DNA of 64,000 nucleotides from Dactylonectria macrodidyma (taxonomy: Eukaryota; Ascomycota; Sordariomycetes; Hypocreales; Nectriaceae). The stretch is taken from positions 2,480,001 through 2,544,000 of the forward strand of contig JAGMUV010000007.1 in the NCBI GenBank assembly GCA_020744425.1, read 5' to 3'. This document shows positions 21,271-31,808 of the stretch, piece after piece. Position numbers and translations under genes: made by a program. The notes beneath the pieces were generated by a model that worked only from the letters and a program-made list of their open reading frames with translations, had not been told where the DNA came from and ran no database searches. Position 1 is the stretch's first letter. Each line of letters starts with the position of its first letter.

Positions 21271-22706
21271 TCATCTCAGCAGCGAGCTGCGTTCATTTGG
21301 CATTCCACCACGGCGCGTCTTCCATTCTGATAACCGCTCCGATAGCCGGTATGCTCCATAGCACAGCATGCCAGCAAGAAACCCTACGGCATCGTTTCGG
21401 AAGGCGAGGAGGCCCGCTGTCGTGGTCAACATCACTGTCCACCTCTCCATGCGCTCATCGTCAGAGACGTCACGATGTCGACGGAGCATTCCGGGTCCGT
21501 TGTCTTGCTGAGCTGCGGTTTGCCATAAATCAGGCGCTCCTTGGTTGAGGCTCTGTCCAACCTTGGCGAGTTCCAAACCAGCCGCCAGGACCATGATTCC
21601 CAGGAGGCTCTTGGGATAGTTCCCTAAAAGGTCCACGATGGTCTCGCCAAAGACGAGACCGAGGAGGAGTTTGAAAATGCCCAGGACAATGACGCTGGCA
21701 CCACTTCGTGCACCGAATCGGTATTGAGCAGCTAGCCCGCCAGCGCCGTGACACACTGGCATCCCCCCAAACCAGGTGCCCGTTAGGTTCATCGCGGCTA
21801 CACTGATCCCGATTGAGGTGACAGAAGGGGTAGGTAGGTTGGGGAGAAGATCGGCAGAGAGAGCGCTCACGGCGATGATAGAGTTGAGCGTAGTGAGAGG
21901 GAGCTGACCGATCGCCATCCACAGAGCAGGCGAATCACCGTGGCTGACCCAGCTGGGCATGATAAAATGAGGGCGCCAGACGTGAAACCACGGCAAGCTG
22001 TGGTGAGAGACGACAACCTGGATAAAGGCCAGTAACAAGGCGAGCACAAAAAACAGCAAGGCATATGGAAAGCGAGGTAGATTCTGGGTGCCGATGAGAA
22101 CCAGAAAGGCAGCGATGGCCCATATCCGATTGTCCAGTGCCGGGTGAGTCCAATGCAAGGGCTGCAATAAAGATGTGCCTGCGCCCAGAATTAACGAGAG
22201 ACCTGCTCCGAGCTGGATACCCTTGACGACGGGGACAGGTACGACGGCTACGACCCATCGCAAGATGCCAGTGATACTCATGACCAGCACGGCAGCACCA
22301 ACCCACTGGCCAGCTGCGGTGACAACACTCACAGCTGGGTCACCACGCCCCGAAATAGCTGCTGCAGCGATAGCCTACGGGGCTGTAAGTATAATTTCAT
22401 AGCAACGGGTGTGCGGTTCCCGATCCAGGAACCTTTTGGGGCTGGAGACTTTGCTGTACTGACCTTCATGGGCTGTACTGGAAGCGGGATGCCATAAACC
22501 ATGCCAGTGAGTATATTGAATATTCCCGAGAAGACGAGCGTGGTGCCTAGATTGATAGAGCCTTGGGCTGCGAGGGCAATCATGAGGGGTAGTAGAGTCC
22601 CCAGATCACCCAGGGATCCCGAAATCTCGGCCCATGGTGCGGATCGGAACGTCTCGATGTTGTTGCGGTTGAGACGTTTTAGTTGATCCAGCCACGAGCG
22701 CGCCAT
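21271..22706 (-). CDS. MOT1-type molybdate transporter, 2 exons
   Basis: Exons 22706-22464 and 22374-21271 (intron 89 nt, GTCAGT..GTAG) encode 448 aa, the usual length of the MOT1 branch related to SulP permeases. The two signature segments are present: GSLGDLGTLLPLMIALA in the first membrane region and PVPVVKGIQLGAGLSL in the middle; the intron falls immediately after PVQPMK, and the join gives PVQPMKAIAAAAI as in the family. About ten hydrophobic segments are visible. Members import molybdate at high affinity for molybdenum-cofactor enzymes such as nitrate reductase; the membrane used (plasma or vacuolar) cannot be told from sequence. The C-terminus ends in RRGGMPNERSSLLR. No neighbouring gene shares the pathway. 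Confidence 0.92.
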
Positions 22707-25423
22707 GGTTACTGATGGCTGCGATATTGTGACGTTCGTTGTTTTAGAGAAGCGATGTTGGAGTATAGCGACAACGTTGGATGTGGAGTGGTGGATCGCT
22801 CAAAACTGGCCAACCACAACCCAATACCAGAGGTCGAAATGTCTGACGGTGGCGGCAGCGACGCACGATCCTACTGCTCAAAGAATCTAAGGTGCGGGTA
22901 GCGATGACAGCGCTCCAGCATATAAGTCGAGTCAGGACGGCCAAGGGGAGCGCAAGCAGACTTGCAGGAAATGTTGGCGAGGAGGCTTTTGAACATGAGT
23001 GTCATAAACCAGGCAACTCAGCTGTAACTGGATGGTGATGCCTACGTCAGCGCCCTCAGTGGTTATCTGCGGGTGTTACAGTCATTTGACAGTGGAACGA
23101 GCATCTCGAGCGCAGGCAGCGCTTTTCAACCAGTAAAAGGCGCATGCACGGGACCAGCATGGATACCTCACATGGGTATCGCAAAGTAAGCACGACGTGT
23201 GTAGAGTACTGGATGATGCAGGTATAACTACGAACGGAGAAAGGGATTCACTGATTGATGTCCGGTGTATCTCCGGTTCCCCCGGGGTAAGCAGCCAATC
23301 GGCCGGCTCGAGCAACCTGTTTTTGGCTCACCGACAAAACATCTCGTGAACCTCTGGGCCGCGTGCTCGTGGGGCCTCGTGAGCCATCACAGGAGAGACA
23401 TCGAAGCCCAGAATGCTCAAGTGTGTTATATGTAGGAGTGGCAGAGCTGAGGTAGCAGCAGGATACGTACCGAGGCGAAGCAACAGGTACCTCATGGGCC
23501 ACGGATATTTCAACAAAACAAGCATCGACGAACATACTTCGCAAGGAAGCTCGCAGGGACGGTATCAAACCTGTTGCGGCTTTGGATAAGCGAACCAGAA
23601 ACGGTGACCGACAGCCGAGGCGGCGTGGGGTGTCGTGAGATTCGCCCTGGGAAAGCTTCAGCTGGGGAGAGTTACACTCCACTCCCTCGTTTGCCAGTGA
23701 TAAGCAACCGAACAGAGCCGGCCAACATCTCCAGGCAAAGCTGAGGGACGGGTTGCACAAAACAGAGTGTGTACGAAGCATGTGGATTCTGGCTTGGCTT
23801 TGGGGAGGAGGGTCACGGAATGCTCACGGCGAGCACGATTGGTGACTCGATCTCACTAGCCAAGTACCCCATACATTACCGCTGCCAGTCCCTGGCTTGG
23901 CTTATCGGCCGACTGCGGGCTTATTCTGGAAGCCCACTACTGTGACGGATGGGACGGCACCCGTCTCGCAAGCCATTGGTATGGTAGAATCAACGGGGCG
24001 GGTGCATTAAGAGCGCGCGCAATATTTCTCCCTCAATCCCAGCCACAAGACGAGTCTCCAGCGGCAATGTCAACCGCCCCAGGCGATGGGATGGCTAGAA
24101 TAATGGGTCCAGTGCACAAGAGTCAGTTGCGATCGCCTCTCGAGAGCTATGACCGTCGGACCAGCCCAGGACCAGCTAGGACACGACCGTTTGGTCGCCA
24201 TCCGTCGGTGAGGATGAAACCAGAATTAAAAAAGGCCCGCGGATCGGGAGCTGTAGGGGAATAGCCGGACAGGCCAGCACCTGGACCGTGGAAGCGCGTT
24301 TTTTCCCCTTCGGCTTCGGGAGGACCCTATGAGGTCATTGGAAGCGGCTGTCGCGGAGGCTGGTCCAGCCGGGATTGGAGCAGGGAGTGCGGGTGCGATT
24401 GGCAAAAGGCGAACGCCTCGCGGGGACAATTCGGCATTAGAAGAGGGGGAAGCTTTGCCCATAATGACCATGTAATTGTGAATCAAGCTCGTCGAGCTCT
24501 GTATGTTCCTGGAGTTCGAGGGCCAGCGGTTGCGCGTCAAAGCCTCGCCCGGGAACGGTCTGGGATAGAGGATGGGATGATGATACTGCAGAGTGGTGGA
24601 GGAGGCTTGAATTGGGCCAATGCAGGCAATGTCAGTGGTCAGCTTCGAGTCGACGCTTCCCCCAGGTCCCGCTGGGTCTCGGAGACACATGGGATGCAGG
24701 TTGCAGCAGGTCTTGCAGCAGAGCCTAGGAGTCAGGGTCACTATGTGGCTTGAGCTTTGGCAATGAGGCCTTTGTTGTTCATGACGACGGCAAGCTAGAC
24801 GGATGTGAGCTCGTTTCTCGCGCTCGCCCTGGTGCCTCGGCGGGCCCGGGGATGGGCAAGACCGGAAACAGATGAAGCGCGCTTCTTCCCGGCACTGGTT
24901 TTGCCCAGGCCTGGGTGTGTGTGCGACGGGATGGATGCGAGAGGGTGTGTCTTGTCACTGGTCTCGGACGTCACACGTTATTGCGTAGGATGCACAGTGT
25001 CACGTCGAACTGTGGAGTGGACGAGTGGAGGCTGGCTGGATGGAGTCGGCTGGCCGAAGTCATTGATAGCGAAGGGAGGCGGAAGAGTAGGCCAAAAAAA
25101 AGCAGTTGGTTTCATCAGTCATTCCAGGTCGGATTGATCATGATGGTTGCGCATGCTAGGATTATTGACTCTCAATCGGTACACGTAATGGAACACTGTT
25201 CTAGTTTGTAATTGCAATCTTCAACAGGGCAAGACATTTCTAGTCGATTATCTGGAGAGCAAGAGAGATAACGTATCTAAAAGTGGTGATGGTTAAAACA
25301 AATGAGCGACGGGACGGATGGAGTGAAGACGACGCTCGTACCGACTGACACTCCAAGCAGGACGGCAGTCTCTCCCGGCGACCCCTACTGTAATCTCTGG
25401 CTGGGCGGTCCATTCGCGACGCT

Positions 25424-25448
25424 TTTTTATTATTATTATTATTATTAC
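25424..25448. repeat. (TTA)n microsatellite
   Basis: About seven consecutive TTA/TAT units following a T run, within the intergenic block. Confidence 0.85.
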
Positions 25449-26743
25449 TCGCGTACTTACTTGTTGCGGCCGACGGGGCCCAAAATTCGCGCAACGACTA
25501 GGCTCGCCGCCATGAGGCCGACCCAAACCAGCAGACGGTAACAGACACAGACCAGCCGCATGGTAGGTACGGATTGGTAGGTATCTGTAGAGCACAGTGC
25601 ACAAGCCGCAGGTCTGCGCACATGGCCATGTCCCCCATGGACTGTGGGACTCCGTGGAACCTGATGATTGTGGGAGGGGAGGCAAGGCATGGAGACAGGG
25701 TTGTTGGATAGGCTGGACTGGTTGGATACGTCTGGGATGGGCTCTCGATGGATGCTCAATCGGCAAGGCTTCCCCACATGGGTCATCTCACCACACCGCG
25801 TCCACTGCCGTCTTCCGAGTTTCAATTGTCGTTGAATGTATCCCTACTCCCTTGAGTAGGTACTGGACCTGGCAATCGGCGAGTGCGAGCCATGACGAGC
25901 CGCCTCGGCTGTCCAAGTTTTCTCTCAATTCTCTCAGGTAGGTAACTAAGGTCGTGGACATCTTGGCAGCTTGGCAGCTTGTGGCTCAGCCGGTAGTCTC
26001 AAGTCGAGACCTGTAGATCTCTATAATCTGCGCTTGGCAGAGCCGCTTGGGGAAGCCTTGACTGCGTAAGTACGAAGTAGGCAGTGGTAACAGGTATGGA
26101 GTAATTAGGGATGGATCTCAGTGTTTCTCGCGATTGCGAATGAGGGAGCGAGCGAGAGATTATGCCTGCTGGATACAAGCTTTATTATTCCCTCTCTGTC
26201 GGTCTCTGGACCCTGCTAGGTTCAAGCTTTGCCTGCAGTGTCTTGCCCGTGATGGGGGTGCATGTTTCGGTCCCTGGAGGCGTCTCATCTGTTTTGCCAT
26301 CCCGTCCATTGTCTTGGTGGTCACCTTGGCCTTGACAAGAATTCCCTCGCGCAGACATGCACACACCCGGTCGACAACAGAGCCAATGCCATGTAACTGG
26401 AAGGCTTGTTCCTGCTCTTGCTCATCTCGACTTTGCTCGTCTTCTTTTATGCGTTCATCACCGTACGTCTCGATGTTGTGAGACCTCAATTGACCTCGCC
26501 TTCTTTCTGCTTGCCCACCAGCATGTATTTATCTGCGTGTCCGGCGTATCAACATAACGGAGAGCATCAGCAATAAATACACTCATTCAATGTGTCTCTG
26601 TTCCCGCAGCGACCACGAAGTACTTCCAGCAACATAGTGATGCCGCGGACCGTCCAAATTTTATGCCGCTACCCTGCTGTAATTGTCGCACCCCTCCCCC
26701 CCACTAGCGAACGACCCTGGCCGCTACAGCGACTTTGCGATTC

Positions 26744-26794
26744 GTACAGTGGAGTGATAGTACAGTGACACTACAGTGACAAAACATTACAGTG
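26744..26794. repeat. Four dispersed TACAGTG copies
   Basis: TACAGTG occurs at 26744, 26761, 26772 and 26788, three of them followed by GA or GG. Spacing is irregular. Confidence 0.6.
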
Positions 26795-27513
26795 GTGGTT
26801 GGTAGGTGATGGCGCTGCTGTAGTGGTGGTCGCTGGTCGCTGGCTCGCCCTGGTCTATCCCCCCGGTATCCTCCAAAATGACCCCAAGCTTTTTCGGGGA
26901 GTGACGCTGGTTCGGTCCACTTTTTGCGACTTTTGGTGCCTTCTGGTGCTGGCGGGCTGATCAACAAAACCACAGCCGAGCCCGCCTTCGCGACCAAAGT
27001 CTTTCTGCTTCTCCATCACCCTTCAAGCTTCCAAAGGTAAGACCATACCAGAGCGATCTCCTTTACCCTCGTCGTCCCTTGCCCAAACTCTCAATGGATC
27101 CAATCCGTGGCTATTCCGTTGTCGACGTCAATCGTTCCTGCGACTCATCGACGAACTGCCGGATACTTCCCTGCCTCTCCCGGCAATCGCCTGCTCTGTG
27201 CTCGACCTTCTGCGTCTGGAGATGTCTGCGACTCGACGCTCGCCGCTAAGTCGCAGCATCGCCATGACGGCATCCGAAGTCATCGTCTTCTATGGTGCTA
27301 GCAAAGCGCTGTCGTATATCACTTTGCCTTCAATTTAATCATCTCCCGGCCGTCTCGCCTGCGAGTTAATTGCGTTGCTTCGAGCTGCTCAATTGACCCC
27401 CATCGACTTTGTCCATCAATTCCACGCTCGCGATTCTCCCTTGCTACCACACTCACATCGCTGAACCCATTTCGCTGACTCCTCTTCTCATAGCAATCTC
27501 CACTCTCCTCACA

Positions 27514-27806
27514 ATGGCCGCTATCAAGTCCCTCATCGCTCGCGACGCTGTTCACCAGCTGTCCAAGCGCAACTGGCCCGCCAAGAACGTCGGTGTCATG
27601 GTCGTCTTCTGCATTGTCGGAGTCGGTAAGTCCCTCACATTTCGACCTATCTCTCCCTCTCCCTATATTCGCTTTAGTGATCATCAATTGGTCCCATTTT
27701 GCCAATTGAACTCATCTAACGGTTCACAGTCGCCATCTTCCTCATTGGCCTGTGGTTCCACAAGTGGAACGCCAAGCGCCAGGCTGCTAAGCCTTCGCAG
27801 ATCTAG
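27514..27806 (+). CDS. Small single-pass membrane protein, 62 aa, 2 exons
   Basis: Exons 27514-27625 and 27730-27806 (intron 104 nt, GTAAGT..TTCACAG) give 62 aa. The protein has a short amphipathic N-terminus (MAAIKSLIARDAVHQLSKR), then NWPAKNVGVMV leading into one hydrophobic stretch (about residues 28-46), then a basic, lysine-rich tail ending AKPSQI. The intron splits the membrane segment in phase 1 and the join is seamless. I know similar unnamed short proteins from sordariomycete proteomes, so I treat it as a genuine conserved microprotein; no function is known to me. The long C/T-rich sequence upstream suggests good expression. The unspliced frame would run on for 146 codons of non-protein-like sequence. 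Confidence 0.82.
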
Positions 27807-28454
27807 ACGACGAGGTCAGACTGCCAGCGGTCGAAGGAGAGGAGGATGACCCAGGACGCAGTTCATTCATGAGATACGCTGCGGACCTCGGGTGAAGTGG
27901 TGTTACGACAACACGGTGCCTTCTACGACACGCCGGGTGACCGACTGTGATCCCGAATTCCAGTCATATCGACTTTATCCCCCTTATCAATTCAACGCTT
28001 GCCACCCCCGTCAACTCACAACGGGGCGTGTGTCAAGTACCGCGCTGTACATACCTGGATCTTATGGGCAATGTGCTGGAGGTCGGGCTCTCGTCGACGT
28101 GTTCGTGGTCAGGTGGCTGTATTCTATATTCTAATACTACTGATACCTACCTGTTTGAAGCAAGCTATCGTTCCCCACAGATTTTGTTCCACTGTGCCTT
28201 TTTTTGATGTCTTGCTTTTGCTCATACCCTAATCTGGGCCGGATGCTCACCACTACCCCATTTTTGTACATCACAGCGAAGGCTATTTTGAGACATGGAA
28301 ATGAATCACTGCCAACATTTGCAGTCAGCGAGTAATAACCAAACTAAGCAGTTGGACATGAGACATGGAGGTTTTACAGCTTATTCTATGATAATTTTCG
28401 TACATCGTACAAGGACGGACCCTTTTGTCCACGCCCTATCCGTCCATCTACAAA
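27807..28454. other. Convergent intergenic region
   Basis: Lies between the 3' ends of the 62-aa protein gene and the lipase gene. No coding sequence. T-rich and AT-rich stretches around 28195-28340 fit 3' UTR and poly(A) signals. Confidence 0.5.
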
Positions 28455-29550
28455 CTACAAACCCTCCTTGGCCAACATATCGGCCATATCGAGATAAAAC
28501 GCTATCGCATTAAAGTTCCTTTTCATCCCTATCCACTCTCGCACTGTCCATTTCACCCGATTCGACCAATTGATTAGATCTAGGTGGCTCACGTCCAACA
28601 GCGTCCCCTTGTACGTCCCCCACCGGCTGCTCTCCACGCTCACGAGCCCGTCGTTGGGGCCCTCAGCCGCGGTCAAGATGCTGTGCGGGTAGCGGAACGG
28701 GCTCAGCAGCGGCGGTGTGCCGACAAAGGCCGCCCCGTACGAAAAGTACCGCACATCCGGGCTGTCTTGCGTCGCCGGGTTGAACTCGTCCTGCATATAA
28801 CGCTGTGTCAGCTGCGCAAACGCCGCCGTGCCAAAACCTGCCCGCTCGATGGCCCCGTACAGCCGCGGCAGGTGGATGGGTGCCTCGCCGCCCTCCTCTA
28901 GGAGGTAGTCAGCGAAGGCGCTACCGCGATGCGGTGTCGCGATGGTCACAAGGGAGGCGACGGGGATGGGCGCGGGGGATATGTGCGCGAGCATGTAGCG
29001 GGCGTCGAGGCCGCCCATGCTGTGGGCGATGATGTTGACGGCTTCGGGCTTCGGCTCGCAGGCGGCGAGGGCTTCGTGCAGGGCGGCGGCGCGGTCGGCG
29101 ATAGAGCTCGAGGGGGGCACCCGCGGTGTGATGACTGTTGCACCCTGCGCGGTGAGGGCTTCTTTGATGCCATGCCAGTAATGCACCGTCGGGAGGTACG
29201 AGCTGAGCTGGAACTCGGCAAACCCGAGGAGGCCGTGGGCGAGGACGATGGGGTATTTGGGCGTTTCTGCAGACAAGTGTCAGCCAACGGCGCAGGCAGC
29301 GGCCCTCGAGGAGACGGGATCAAGGCGCACACATGCCGTAACTATCCCGGATTGTTGCATAGTCGTCGGAAATCTGCTTCCCTAGAGGCCGGATCCGAGG
29401 ATCCCTTTCTTGCCGCAACGTATGGCCCGTCGAGAGCGTCCGGGCTGGCCAGCCGTTCGGAGACCGTTGCGCGCAGGTCACGGAGAGGCGCGCGGCCGGC
29501 CGGGCCACCACAATCGTGGGTACATTACCCCGGATGAGTCGCCTACTCAT
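28455..29550 (-). CDS. Alpha/beta-hydrolase lipase (class 2-like triacylglycerol lipase), 2 exons with a GC-AG intron
   Basis: Exons 29550-29337 and 29266-28455 encode 341 aa. The fold is clear: YPIVLAHGLLGF (oxyanion region), IAHSMGGLDARYM (nucleophile elbow G/A-x-S-x-G, Ser in HSMGG), GPNDGLVSVES (acid Asp) and DVSHLDLINW (His), matching bacterial and fungal secreted-type or mitochondrial lipases. The N-terminus (MSRRLIRGNVPTIVVARPAAR) is Arg-rich and free of acids, which suggests a mitochondrial presequence. The family runs from GKQISDDYATIRDSY straight into ETPKYPIVLAHG, which requires splicing at GCATGT..CTGCAG, a non-canonical GC donor. An alternative is a start at 29276 inside the second exon, giving 273 aa, but that ATG overlaps the acceptor and would drop the conserved leader. 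Confidence 0.85.
29267..29336 (-). other. Probable GC-AG intron of the lipase gene
   Basis: Donor TACG/GCATGT at 29336, branch-like GGCTGACA and acceptor TCTGCAG at 29267; 70 nt. No GT in the neighbourhood gives an in-frame join without a stop. Confidence 0.7.
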
Positions 29551-30164
29551 CGCTTCAACGTTGCAGACACTTGAGTAGCGGGTGGGTTGTCAATTGGAAG
29601 CTTTGCGATACAGGCCGTTCGGCATTTGGGGAGCAGCTATGTGACGTCACCAACGCGATTTTTTCCCGGCGCGAAGGCCTGGTGTGGTTAGTTGATCGCC
29701 TTGCGTGCAGGTAGCTGCAACTCTCCCTGGATCATTATCTGTGTAAGCCTGAGAATCAGTGAACTGTATAGAATTAATTGTAGAATTTATGATTTAATGT
29801 GTAGTGGGCTATACTAATTCCTACATCCCATCTCTGTAACCGTTCTACCACTCCAGGGTTTGTGCCGCGCGCCAGGGCTGAAAAGTACGAGCAAATCCAG
29901 TCTGGATAGTATAGCCTGTCTCCTAGGATAACCCTCAAGGCTTGCCTCAACAGAAACTCCTCTGAACCCCCAAGTTTTCATCAAGTCATTTTAGCCTCGA
30001 GTAAGTTTGGGCAAATTCGACTGTGCCCCTATTGGCTATTCCGTGGTCTGAAATCGTGCTGAATTATGACCCTTTCGTACGCCCCTCAAACAGCCGTATC
30101 GTCGTCACAGAAGTAAAAGAAGAAGAAAGATTGAAAAACAATTAAAAAAGCTGAGGAAAATGTA
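29551..30164. other. Intergenic region
   Basis: Upstream of the lipase and downstream of the arrestin-like gene. No coding sequence. An AT-rich patch lies at 29755-29820. Confidence 0.5.
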
Positions 30165-31808
30165 TCAGCTCTTCTCCGGCATGAGGCTCGGTGCGTTCTC
30201 GTTCGTAACGCCACTGTACGCTGGTCGTGGGCGCATCCCATCCACAGGAATGGTCACGGCATCTGCCATAGCCTCATCATAGCTGGGCGGCGCATCGTCG
30301 TAAGGAGGAGCAGAGTGACCCGGAGCAAGCTGGGGTGGGTAGAGCGGGTCGTGAGGTGGTTGAGGGGGAACTGGATGTTGCTGTGGAGGGGCTTGTTGTG
30401 CCATATGAGAGGATCCTGACGTCGAAGGACCCATTGTAGGTTGCCTCGGCGGTAGTCGAGGCGGTACATTGTTAAAGGTTGCGCGCCCAGGTTGGCTTGA
30501 CCTCGCAGCCTGGAGAAGTTCCGCGGGAGGTGTGATGCCAGAAAAGACGGTTATTTGCGAGAAATGGAGCGGCAGGTAGATCACCTGAGCCTGTCTACCC
30601 TTCTTGGGCTTCCCCCATGCGACACCCAGCTTGATCTCTAGCTCATATCTTCGGCCTAGGTTGCAAGTATTAAACGACGGCGCCACGGTGTTGGGAAGGG
30701 GCATGTTCTTCCACACGTCGTCGGGAACGACAAGTTCCTTGCCCACTTCATCCGTGGGCGAAGATGTCAGAGGTATGTTGATGTTGGGGTTTGAGACTAC
30801 AACCCAACGGTTCAGCTTCTGGTTGTGAAGAGTCTGAGCTCTGACCTCGGTGTAGCCTATCAGATCCATCTGGAACGATACCAAGTAGACATCTTCAGGG
30901 CTATTTGCCATCTTCTTTGATATCAGCCGAAGCGGAATGGGTTGATTGCAAGTGAGAATGGTGGGGTGTGGTAGCCGAGCCGATATCTCCACTGACGGGG
31001 CAGGGTCGAAGTCTGCGGCCGGCTCCGGAGTGGAACCAGGTTTGGTTTCATCACTCCTCATGCCGAAAAATGAACTCCGTTTCTTTTCCGGGTGGGGGGA
31101 GCGGAGTTGAAAAGTAAAGGGACGACGGGCAAAGGACTCCTGGGCCGTCTTCTTGGGCCGTGGTGGCTCGATGGGTAAGAACTTTAGGCCGATCTGGTAG
31201 CGCCAGTTCTCCTTGAGAAGGCCTGGACGTTGAATAGTGACCTTGATGTAGTACCGAATCTCGGCCTCCATGGGGTACCCCGTGATCGAAGGGGGCAGCG
31301 TCTTTGTAACGTGGCGGAGATAGAGCTGCTTGCTCCCGTCCATGACCCTAACTCCGCCGAAACCAAAGAGTCCTCCACCACCGAAACCTCCAGCGTTGGC
31401 GACTCCACCGATTTGGGACATGGCCATGGGGTCGCTGCAGGCATTGTTTATGGGCAGCTTGAACTTGAAAGGGAATGAATGCTCGCCGGCAGGAAGGGGA
31501 TATGCGCCGTAAGGATTGGACGAGCTAGCATAGTAGTCGTCGGGGAAGACTTGTTGCAGCTTGTACAGAATTTTGTGGTTCTCACTGGCTATGGAGCCCG
31601 GGGCACGCTGGACAGAGCCGGGTTTGATTCCAATTTCAGACTCGAAGACATTGGGGACCTGAAGAGCAGTGATCGACTCACCCTCGAGCTTGACGACGAT
31701 GCTGCCAATCTGCTCGGTGCGGTTGAGGCCGAGGACGACGCGGCCTTGGATGAGGTCGAGGTTGGTGTAGAATTCTGGCTGGTTGTCCAGCGCTATGCGG
31801 AGGGACAT
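30165..31808 (-). CDS. Arrestin-domain adaptor protein with PY motifs
   Basis: Single exon, 547 aa from the ATG at 31808. An arrestin N-terminal-like fold starts at once (SLRIALDNQPEFYTNLDLIQGRVVL, IVVKLEGES) and continues through IRYYIKVTIQRPGLLKENWRYQ; a C-terminal arrestin-like half follows (PSVEISARLPHPTILTCNQPIPLRL, ELEIKLGVAWGKPKKGRQ). The Pro/Gln-rich tail carries PPSYDEA and PPYDDA, PY motifs of the type that bind WW domains of Rsp5/HulA ubiquitin ligases. Fungal alpha-arrestins with this layout mark plasma-membrane transporters for endocytosis. The frame is open for 46 more codons upstream (ATG at 31946), but the arrestin strand begins right at MSLRI, so I choose the downstream ATG. 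Confidence 0.88.
   Translation of the reverse strand: MSLRIALDNQPEFYTNLDLIQGRVVLGLNRTEQIGSIVVKLEGESITALQVPNVFESEIGIKPGSVQRAPGSIASENHKILYKLQQVFPDDYYASSSNPYGAYPLPAGEHSFPFKFKLPINNACSDPMAMSQIGGVANAGGFGGGGLFGFGGVRVMDGSKQLYLRHVTKTLPPSITGYPMEAEIRYYIKVTIQRPGLLKENWRYQIGLKFLPIEPPRPKKTAQESFARRPFTFQLRSPHPEKKRSSFFGMRSDETKPGSTPEPAADFDPAPSVEISARLPHPTILTCNQPIPLRLISKKMANSPEDVYLVSFQMDLIGYTEVRAQTLHNQKLNRWVVVSNPNINIPLTSSPTDEVGKELVVPDDVWKNMPLPNTVAPSFNTCNLGRRYELEIKLGVAWGKPKKGRQAQVIYLPLHFSQITVFSGITPPAELLQAARSSQPGRATFNNVPPRLPPRQPTMGPSTSGSSHMAQQAPPQQHPVPPQPPHDPLYPPQLAPGHSAPPYDDAPPSYDEAMADAVTIPVDGMRPRPAYSGVTNENAPSLMPEKS

Larger units (their letters stand above)
22707..27513. other. 4.8 kb gene-poor intergenic region
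   Basis: No gene supported. Several open frames of 100-180 codons (minus strand 23248-23781 and 24226-24741; plus strand 26134-26481) show no domain, no start context and irregular composition. It contains a TTA/TAT microsatellite at 25424-25448, a dispersed TACAGTG repeat at 26744-26794 and a C/T-rich leader for the small gene at 27514. Confidence 0.45.

Noticed and set aside
23248..24741. Minus-strand frames of 177 and 171 codons
   Set aside because: No recognisable motif, irregular composition and overlapping frames on the other strand.
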